Source: Paraspadella gotoi
Taxonomy: Eukaryota; Chaetognatha
Assembly: GCA_051294375.1 (NCBI GenBank)
Contig: CM119266.1
Span: 27,357,017 to 27,421,016 of the forward strand
Length of the DNA: 64,000 bases
Direction: 5' to 3'
Position numbers and translations under genes: made by a program
The notes under the pieces: model-generated
The model's input: the letters and a program-made list of their open reading frames with translations, nothing else
Told to the model about the DNA's origin: nothing
The model's database searches: none
In this document: piece after piece, positions 55,712-64,000 of the stretch
How positions within the stretch are numbered: the first letter of the stretch is position 1
Layout of the letters: each line of letters starts with the position of its first letter

Positions 55712-56678
55712 CACACACTTTTTTTTAACTTGATCGAACAACGAGGCCCTTCTTTGTCACCCCATCGTTGAAAATGAGAGACTCAAGTTTTTTCAATATT
55801 TCTTCACAATTACTTTTAAAATTTTCTCGGTCGTTTCACCGGGAAGTTTTGTTTCGCATGATCGAATCGATTGACCGACCTAATTGTCTCGCTCTCTGTC
55901 TCTCTCTCTTTCTCCTCGCGGTTTTCTAAGATTCTCGTGGCAAAGTTTTATGGATCGAATAAAAGCTCAGCTTGTGCCTGTCGCTTGCAACGAGATCGAG
56001 TGCTCGTGTTATAATTAATGTAGTTAATCAAAATATCATCACTGATATGATTACTTTTCATAATTAGTTGGTTAATTAACAATAACCGTTAGGTAAAATA
56101 TAGAACGCTCGCTCCGTATCGACCATTTAACATTTTTTTAAACAGACGGCTTAACTTATTTCTTGACATTTATAAAAAATAAGCCGAGTCACTGTTCCCA
56201 CGAGAATCAAATGCGAATCGCGGCCAGTGTTTTTTTTTTTTCATCTCTTTGTACTTTTATTCCTGTTTACCAAATAATCCGATTCGTTGCTTATTAAACT
56301 TTTTTATTCTGAATATTTTGTTAACTTCTTTTATATATTTTCATTTTTCAATGTAGTAGTCTAGGTAGTATATCAATATCTGAATGATTACATTATACAT
56401 ATGAGCGTTTGATTGCTAAAAAAAAAGATTGATAATACCGCGCAGACATAACAAAAATTCTCTCGTTTCAGCAATCTCTCAAATTTAACAAATCTCATTT
56501 CAGCAATCCTAAACAAAACTACGTAAAACCTAATTGAGAAAAAAAAATTACATAATACATTGTATTTTATTACATTGTAATAATAAAATATTTCTTAATC
56601 AGGTTGAATTTTATAAACAGTTTTTTCGGAAATTTCCACTTACAGATACACGCAAATCCGGTGGGTTTTGGAGTAGAG

Positions 56679-56744
<66 letters not shown>

Positions 56745-57177
56745 CCCCATCATGCAATGCAATGCCATTGACAAACAGTTTGGGAGAGTAAGTCGCTCCG
56801 CTGCCTTTGTTGGGTATTGCTTATCTTAAATTTTACAAAGTTCATTTAATAAAGTAATAATCAGTCCACAAATATCATATTAGCGAAGGTTAAACAAAAA
56901 ATCAACTGCAACCGTTATAACTGGCTGATGGACCGACAGATCGATAACCGGTAATGTCATTTTTTTCTGTTTATTCAGATTTTTGTTTTTTTATTGTTGG
57001 AGCTGTACTTATGCTTTCGGTCTCTTTTTTTTAACAGAGTCGTATTTGACCTAAAAAGCAAAAGAGATATTGTATTTGCGTTCATGAATTTATTCTTTAC
57101 AAACAAGGACGTCAGTGTAACAACAGGACAACGATGCTTAAGCTGTGAGATTCGGTATCCGAGCCAGAGAAGAGCTC
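54304..57177. other. Spacer with two CT microsatellites
   Basis: AT-rich DNA between converging genes. (CT)n runs lie at about 55658-55708 and 56682-56741. TTTATT at 56970-56975 is AATAAA on the minus strand and may serve the ankyrin-EGF gene. No gene is supported. Confidence 0.4.
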
Positions 57178-58668
57178 TCAATGCAGCCCGTTTCTGAAAG
57201 TCAGAAAAGCGGAGACGAAAACGAAGCGGGCGTCGAATTCCATTTTTCTTCCATCGTTATTTCTGTGGGTGTCTGCAAAGCCAAATTTGACGAAGCTCAT
57301 TGTAATTAATTTAAAAGTCCAAAATTAAAAGATCAGTTTGTGTGAGTTGACTTACCTGACCCTATCTGGCATTTCTCGCCGTACCAGCCCTGTCGACAGG
57401 CGCATGAGAATGAACCTAAGCTGTTGTGACATCTCGCTCCGTTTTTGCAAGGGTAAAATAGGCATTCGTTTATGTCTGGAGACATATAATCTTATGAAAG
57501 GGTGTTATATGGGATTTTCGAGAGAAACTTAAGCGTGTAACTTTTCAACTATATTACACTATGTTTTTGAAAAAACTAACCCTTTTTGCAGAATGTTCCG
57601 TTCCATCCAGGTTCGCAGACTCCCTGATTGCAGATTTTTCCGCTCCATCCTTTTTTGCAAACGCAGGATCTGTCTATGTCCTCAACGGTGCAGGTTTCCC
57701 CGTCGATACAAGCGGAACAGAAACCTGCAAAATTGTTAAAATCGATTTTAATCGGGGTCGAATAAGAAAATTTTAACAGTTATAGAGGTAGTAATATTTT
57801 AATATAGTAAATTCATTTACTTCTTAAGCCTTGTAATATGGCTTCCGTCATTTCCGGTTTGTCCAAAGCCTCTAAGAATTCTTCCTTGAAATAATTCGAT
57901 TCTCTTGCGGCCGACAATTTGGCGCCACGTGCCACCAGCGCCTCGACGTACGAATATCTAGATTTTTGCCTTATTATTATTATAACAAGAACGGTAATTC
58001 CAATGTGTTGCGCCGCAGTGAATTTATTTTCATGTGTATCTCTCTTTGATCACATGATATGACATGACATGACTAAAAACTTTCTTTGCCCGTGTATTTA
58101 TGACAAGAATTGCATCAAAATTACGTATTTTATTCCTTATAGTTTTAGTAATTTCTGATGTCCCTTATATATGATTTTTTTCTGCTATTTTTCACTTGAG
58201 GTAGCGATATTATTAACGATTTGACCTACGAAAAAATGGAAGGAAGCTACTGAAAGAAAATTTAAAGTAGATTCTGAATCATTTTGATTTTTTAAAAATA
58301 GAACAAGTTTTCGAGTAGGTATCCTCCACTAAAATGTGATATACTTTTTTCCTAGATGGTACATATCTTTCATAGTTATGTCGTCATGTGATCACCCAAA
58401 AATACCTGTGCTAAGAATGTCACTGTGGCGCAACACATTTGAATTACCGTTCTTCTTGTTGTTATCATACATGATAATCAAAAGGGAGCTAGAGGTAAAC
58501 TCTTCTTAAAAACCCTTTTTCTATTTTGTATTTTCTATTTCTATTCTATTACCTGCTTCTTCTGATGGCGATTCGGAGCGGGGTCCTTCCCCAATACTCT
58601 TTGGCGTCAATGTCGACGTCTTCTTCCAAAAGACGACGAACGATCTCGATGTGATCTCGGTAGCCGAC
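57178..58668 (-). CDS. Ankyrin repeat - EGF protein, 3' portion (5' end not found)
   Basis: Minus-strand exons 58668-58553, 57957-57821, 57724-57581, 57475-57356 and 57272-57178 keep phase at every junction (612 nt, 203 residues plus stop). The first exon is an ankyrin repeat (DHIEIVRRLLEEDVDIDAKE, then WGRTPLRIA). The second has a partial repeat (SYVEALVARGAKL) and a helical stretch. The third is EGF-like with eight Cys (CIDGETCTVED, CVCKKGWSGKIC, CEPGWNGTFC). The fourth is a calcium-binding EGF module, DINECLFYPCKNGARC with SFSCACRQGWYGEKC. The last exon is short with FVFVSAFLTF before the stop. Ankyrin repeats are normally cytosolic and EGF modules extracellular. No clear membrane span separates them here. 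Upstream exons should lie between 58.7 and 63.8 kb or were not recognised. Confidence 0.75.
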
Positions 58669-59600
58669 CTGTAGAATGCGGTTAATTCAAGTCATCGAGT
58701 CAATATGTTCAATATAAATATAGTAAAACAATTTTTACTTGATTTAAACAACGATATAGTTTTTTTTGTTACCTACGAATGGCACAAACTAAAAAATTAT
58801 TATACAGAAACTATTCAATAAATGTTAACTTATTATATATATGATAGAAAAGATCTTAATGTTTTTAAAAGTATCAGATTTATGCAAAAGTTACTTAGTG
58901 CATGCTCATAATGTTCTCCTTTTTAGAGAGGAAAAAAATTTGATTCTTAAAATTCATGAGTTTTAAGAAAAAGATTTTTCCCATAATCTGCTGCATATTT
59001 GGTTCTACAATCGGATTCAGCGCAGTTAACGATGTTGGTTTTTTGTGAACACAATTAATGTTACCCCATTACAAAAAATGAAGTAAAAAGATGTCTAGGC
59101 TTCATGAGAAAAGGGAAAAGGTAAGTTGCACAGCACCTTTTTTTATGAGAAAGTTGATTCCATTTGCTGTTCATCTGGTTGTTCCATCCTCCCACAACCA
59201 CCTTTTTGTTAAAAAGGTGCATCTTTCAGCCACTGGTCAGCCACTGGTCAGCCCTGTTCCATCAACATCTGTAGTTGGGAGTCCCTAGTGATCCTGGGTG
59301 AACCTTCTTTCCACACGTTGGTGGATTTTCAAAATCTGAGATTTTTTCAGCAAACAAGATTCCATGGATTTGTTGAAACTGTGTTTATAAATCGTTTGAT
59401 CGAAGGCAGCAAAACTTATATCCCTAGAACTTTGTGCTTCTGGTTCATATTTAAGTTTAGCTGTAACTTCTGATTCAAATTTTCTCTCATGTTTGACGCT
59501 AAATTGTATAATCACCAAGAAACAAGTTTGAGCAAAAAATGTCGGATCTGCCTACAATAATTAAGCGGTAATCTGCTAATCAGATGATAAATCACAATAT
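58669..59600. other. Upstream DNA of ankyrin-EGF gene, unassigned frame
   Basis: No further ankyrin exon was recognised. A minus frame at 59518-59285 (KHERKFESEVTAKLKYEPEA...) is 77 codons long and looks protein-like, but matches no family I know. It may be a transposon remnant. Confidence 0.3.
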
Positions 59601-60324
59601 TTTTAGTCGGATCTGCTTATCAGCAGATCCCGACTCTATAATTTACTTTGTCGGTCCGTCGGTCCGCCCCCTCAATATTGTCGGGCACACACTTATATCA
59701 TGTCAGAACATCGAATTATGATAAATTATGCAAAAAAAACGATGTCCGTCCGTCCGTCTGTCTGTCTGTCTGTCTGTCCGTACGTCCGTCCGTCCGTCCC
59801 ACCTTAGCAAAAAACTCCAATTACTCGTGATTGGATGGATGGATTGGTATGAAATTTTGTGTGTGGGTAGGAAACTGTGTGATTGAGATGGATATGAAGT
59901 TTCGAGGGAATCGTGCGAGTGGAAATTGGTTTAAATGGAAAAAACAAAAAAATATATTTCACTATTTGAACGCCAATTGCTCATGAGTGGATAGGGCTAT
60001 TGACTTGAAATTTTGTATGATGGTAGGAAAGTGTGTGATTGAGCTGGATATAAAGTTTCGATGGAATCGTGCGAGTGGAAATTAGTTAAAATGGAAAAAA
60101 CAAAAGTCATATTTACTTGAAGTATTTTTACTTAAATTTACTCATAATTATTATGTTTATTAAAAATTGGATAGATAAATCGAAATTAAATTTTGTGTTT
60201 GGGTAGGAAAGTATGTGATAAAGCTGGATATAAATTTTTTGGAATCGTAGGAGTGGAAAAGAGTTCAAATTAGAAAACCAAAAGACACATTTATTTGAAT
60301 TTTTTCAAGTTTCTCTCTCTCTAT

Positions 60325-60346
60325 CTCTTCTGTTATTGATTGATTG

Positions 60347-60400
<54 letters not shown>
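60325..60400 (+). repeat. (ttga)n run
   Basis: About 16 units of gattgatt, directly before the 18-bp minisatellite. Confidence 0.9.
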
Positions 60401-60401
<1 letters not shown>

Positions 60402-60805
60402 CCAAATTATGCCAATTGACAAAAATATGCCAGTTGACCAAATTCTTAAAGTTTACCAAATTATGCCAGTTGACCAAATTCTGCAAGTTGATCAAGTTCT
60501 GCAAGTTGACCAAATTATGCCTGTTGACCAAATTATGCCTGTTGACCAAATTATGCCAGTTGACCAAATTATGCCAGTTGACCAAATTATGCCAGTTGAC
60601 CAAATTAGGCCAGTTGATAAAATTATGCCAGTTGACCAAATTATGCCGGTTGACCAAATTATCTTAATTGATCAAATTATGTCAGTTGACCAAATTATGC
60701 CAGTTGACCAAATTATGTCAGTAGACCAAATTATGTCAGTTAACCAAATTATGTCAGTTGACCAAATTATGCAAGTTGATTAAATTATGCAAGTTGACCA
60801 AGTTA
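60401..60805 (+). repeat. 18-bp minisatellite (gaccaaattatgccagtt)
   Basis: About 22 units with point variants. Because the unit is a multiple of three it stays open in several frames and translates as MPVDQI-type repeats. This is not taken as a gene. Confidence 0.95.
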
Positions 60806-61479
60806 GCTTATTACCACTTAATTATCGATTGACCTGGAATTTTGTATGTGAGTAGAAAATGTGTGATTGAACAGGAAACCAAGTTTCGATGGAATCTTTT
60901 GAGTGGAAATGAGTTTAAATGGAAAAAAACGAAAAATCTGTTTCACTAATTGATTATGATTCTTTTTCCTTTTATATTAAATGTATATGCAGGATGTATT
61001 AATAAATCAAATAATTAATCAGTTAATTAATCAATTAGTCAATTAATTAATCAATAATTAATTAATCAGTCAATCAATCCGTCCATCCGTCCCACCTTAG
61101 CAAAAAGCTCCAATAACTCGTGATTGGCTGGTTGGATTAGAATGAAATTTTGTGTGTGAGATAAAGCTGGATATAAAGTTTCGACGGAATCGTGTGAGTT
61201 TAAGAGGAAAAAACATAAGTCGCATTTACTAAAATATTTCTACTTATTTTAACCAATAAGTACTATAATTAATCATAATTGGATGGATAGATTGAGTTCA
61301 AATTTTTTGTGTGGGTAGAAAAATATGTAACGATGCTTGATATAAAGTTTCGGTGGAAACGTACGAGTGGAAATGAGTTTAAATGAAAAAAATATTAGTC
61401 ACATTTACTTGAATCTTTTTACTTATTTTAACCCATAATAGATTAAGATGAAATTTTGTGAGCGGGTAGGAAAGTGTGT

Positions 61480-61524
61480 GAGAGAGAGAGAGAGCAAAAA
61501 ATGAGCATAAGGATCGTCGCAATT

Positions 61525-61588
<64 letters not shown>

Positions 61589-61727
61589 CAGAAAAATGAG
61601 CATAAGGATCGTCGCAATTGCAAAGAGAGAGAGAGAGAGAGAGAGCAGAAAAATGAGCATAAAAATTAGTCACAAAATGATGCAAGTTAAAAAAATCTTA
61701 AAAGCATAAAGATCGTCGCAATTGCAT

Positions 61728-61782
<55 letters not shown>

Positions 61783-61795
61783 AGAAGGAGATATA
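61480..61795. repeat. (GA)n blocks with gcataaggatcgtcgcaatt units
   Basis: Three copies of the family C end word gcataaggatcgtcgcaatt (about 61504, 61604, 61701) alternate with GA runs, forming a roughly 100-bp compound tandem repeat. Confidence 0.85.
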
Positions 61796-62029
61796 AAATA
61801 AAATAGAGGATATTTGTTTGTTTTGATAAAACGTAAACAAAACATATTTAATAACTGTCCTAACCCAATTTTAAGGACATCGATGATAAGTTGAATATAA
61901 ATTTAAAATTAATTATTACATATTAAAATTAATTAATTAATTAATCGATTAATTAATTAATTAATTAATTATCGTAGGCAGATACGACATTGTTTGCTCA
62001 AACTTGTTTAAAATTTTTTTTAACTCGTA

Positions 62030-62245
62030 TAATTTTTTCAATTTACATCATTTTTACAATTTGCATCATTTTTTTTAACTAGCATCATTTTTTCAACTTG
62101 CATCATTTTTTCAACTTGCATAATTTTTTTAACTTGCATAATTTCTTCAACTTGCATCATTTTTTCAACTTGCATAATTTTTTCAACTTGCATCATTTTT
62201 TCAACTTGCATAATTTTTTTAAATTGTATCATTTTTTCAAATTAA
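62030..62245 (-). repeat. 18-19-bp minisatellite (tgatgcaagttgaaaaaa)
   Basis: About ten units of caacttgcatcatttttt on the + strand. The unit resembles the atgcaagttgaccaaatt variant of the minisatellite at 60401-60805 read on the other strand. It sits at the centre of the large inverted repeat. Confidence 0.9.
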
Positions 62246-62299
62246 TTAATTAATTAATTAATTAATTAATTAAAACATTTATTAGTAATCATAAATAAA

Positions 62300-63441
62300 A
62301 AAGATTCAAGAAAATGTGAATTATGTTTTTTCCATTTAAACTCATTTCCACAGGCACAATTTCGTCAAAACTTTATATCTCGCTTCTTCACACACTTTCC
62401 TTTTCAATCTATTAATTCAATTATGATTAATTCGAGTAATTATGGGTTAAAATAAGTAACATTGCAGGACTAACAAGATCGTGAAAACAAAAAGATTCAA
62501 GTAAATGTGACTCATATTTTTTTATTTAAACGTACGTTTCCACCGAAACTTTGTATCAAGCTTCGTCACACACTTTCCTACCCACACACAAAATTTCAAC
62601 TAAATCTATTCATCATTATGATTAAATAGAGTATTTATTGGTTAAAATAAGTAAAAAGATTTTTTAGTAAATGCAACTTATGTTTTTTCCATTTAAACTC
62701 ATTTCCACTCGTACGATTCCATCGAAACTTTATATCCAGCTTCATCTCACACTGTCCTACCCACACACAAAATTTCATTCCAATCTAACCAGCCAATCAC
62801 GAGTTATTGGAGCTTTTTGCTAAGATGGGACGGATGGACGGATTGATTGACTAATTAATTAGTTATTGATTAATTAATTGACTAATTTATTAATTAACTG
62901 ATTAATAATTTGATTTATTAATACATCCTTCATTTAGTGAAACAGGTTTTTTTTTTTCCATTTTAACTCATTTCCACTCAAACGATTCTATCGAAACTTG
63001 ATTTCCAGCTTAATCACACACTTCCCTACGCAAATACAAAATTTCAAGTCAATCGCCCTATCCACTCTTGAGTAATTGGTGTTCAAATAGTGAAATTTAT
63101 TTTTTTATTTTTTCCATTTAAACTCATTTCCACTCGGACGATTCCATCGAAACTTCATATACAGCTCAATCACACACTTCCCTACCCACACACAAAATTT
63201 CATTCCAATCCATCCATCCAATCACGAGTAATTTGAGTTTTTTGCTAAGTTGGAACGGACGGACGGACGGACGGACGGACGGACAGACAGACAGACAGAC
63301 AGACGGACGGACATCATTTTTTATTTATCATAAGTCGATGTTCTGACATGATATAAGTGAGTGCCCGACAAGATTGAGGGGGCGGACCGACGGACCGACA
63401 AAGTGAATTATAGAGTCGGGATCTGCTGATAAGAGTGAGAG
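62300..63441 (-). mobile_element. Repeat family B, - copy
   Basis: Read from 63441 downwards it has the head (cagatcccgactctataatt, ctttgtcggtccgtcggtcc), the (ctgt/ccgt)n run at 63258-63310, then the same 150-bp units at 63100, 62960, 62670, 62490 and 62320. Together with 59605-62010 it makes a 3.8-kb inverted repeat. Confidence 0.7.
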
Positions 63442-63881
63442 ATTCAGACTTAAGATTTTTTTATTTCGATATGGTTCATAAAAATTCAAATTTTACATAG
63501 TAAAAAGTCGATTATTAAATTTAAAATGATACATATAAAACGTCAATGACTTTTCTAACTAATAAAACAATCAGATTGAATGTACATATCTAAATACATA
63601 CAGAAATGGGAACGATTTTATTAGTGCCTTCCGTTCTAGGTCACGGGGTACATGATTCAAAATTTTCAGGCCTTCACGTTTGTTTTGTTATTATTTACGA
63701 CATGAACTCTTGACCTCGGAGCGAGAGAAAATATAAAGGAAATCAACAGTAGTATTCCCGTGAATGCTCCCTGCTCACTTTAACCCTAACGGTGACCTTT
63801 TGAACCTTGAATTAAATTGAATGTTTTTAAAATCAACTATATTTTCTTTTTCCATCATCAGATTATTTTACCATCTCAAAC

Positions 63882-64000
63882 ATGAGGTTTAAAATTCTTC
63901 TCTTCATCTCATTTTTCACCGTAATTTTCGTTTCCCTTTTGTTCGTCCACTTCGAGTTGAACTCCCGCGCGCCTCCTACGGCAGATCGACGCACACCAAA
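63882..64000 (+). CDS. Signal-anchor or secreted protein, N-terminus only
   Basis: An ATG at 63882 opens a frame to the window end: MRFKILLFISFFTVIFVSLL then FVHFELNSRAPPTADRRTPK. A basic start followed by a 20-residue hydrophobic stretch fits a signal anchor of a type II Golgi protein (for example a glycosyltransferase) or an uncleaved signal. The rest lies outside, so no function is given. Confidence 0.55.
   Translation, partial: MRFKILLFISFFTVIFVSLLFVHFELNSRAPPTADRRTP

Larger units (their letters stand above)
59605..62010 (+). mobile_element. Repeat family B, long + copy
   Basis: The head gtcggatctgcttatcagca...atcccgac and a (ctgt)n/(ccgt)n run (59745-59800) are followed by several copies of a roughly 150-bp unit (aattttgtgtgtgggtagga...gtggaaatgagtttaaatgg) at 59816, 59965, 60160, 60830, 61080 and 61270. 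An 18-bp minisatellite, GA runs and a reversed family C piece (about 61500-61920) are embedded. The tail cagatacgacattgtttgct ends at about 62000. Confidence 0.7.

Noticed and set aside
60265-60783. 130-codon frames with MPVDQI or NLVNWH repeats
   Set aside because: They come from an 18-bp minisatellite that stays open in several frames on both strands, inside a non-coding dispersed repeat.

Overview
This is animal nuclear DNA: GT-AG introns, metazoan-type genes (TCTP, MAX, SUPT7L, PKG, PITP, a ZIP8/14-type zinc transporter, calcium-binding EGF modules), AT-rich introns and spacers around GC-rich exons, TTAGGG-like fragments, and many dispersed repeats. It fits a non-vertebrate, possibly early-branching marine metazoan such as a sponge, but the sequence alone does not fix the species. 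All exon models were built by hand from splice signals and reading-phase agreement.

Layout. 171-5016 (+) is a tight cluster of translation genes: TCTP (5' end outside the window), RPL23, RPL15, RPL41 and the Pol I/III subunit POLR1D. Only 20 bp after POLR1D comes SUPT7L (5037-9652, +), a SAGA subunit. MAX (9895-10842, -) lies tail-to-tail with it. 12526-23718 (+) is a 15-exon gene in perfect phase that joins a TIR domain to C-terminal HEAT repeats. Its introns hold a TA-flanked MITE, a nested transposon, a 22-bp satellite and a dead reverse-transcriptase element. 24-30 kb is repeat-rich, with a 690-bp MITE, a tRNA-derived SINE, and a roughly 1-kb palindromic element that carries hammerhead-like motifs and a 12-bp target duplication. 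30580-32625 (+) is a full-length cGMP-dependent protein kinase in a single exon. 34647-35970 (+) is a phosphatidylinositol transfer protein. 39695-42016 (-) is a ZIP transporter. 48143-54303 (+) is a two-span, PY-motif membrane protein, one of whose splice donors lies inside a 31-bp tandem repeat. 57178-58668 (-) is the 3' part of a gene that splices ankyrin repeats in frame to EGF modules. 59.6-63.4 kb is a large inverted repeat of one dispersed family with internal minisatellites. A signal-anchor protein starts at 63882.

The best candidates for something undescribed are the TIR-HEAT gene (a possible NADase, innate-immune type), the ankyrin-EGF chimera, the foldback element family with hammerhead-like cores (two copies of the same architecture), and the tandem-repeat-borne splice donor. 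The cluster of four genes of classical 5'-TOP type next to POLR1D and SUPT7L suggests grouped growth control of ribosome production and transcription.
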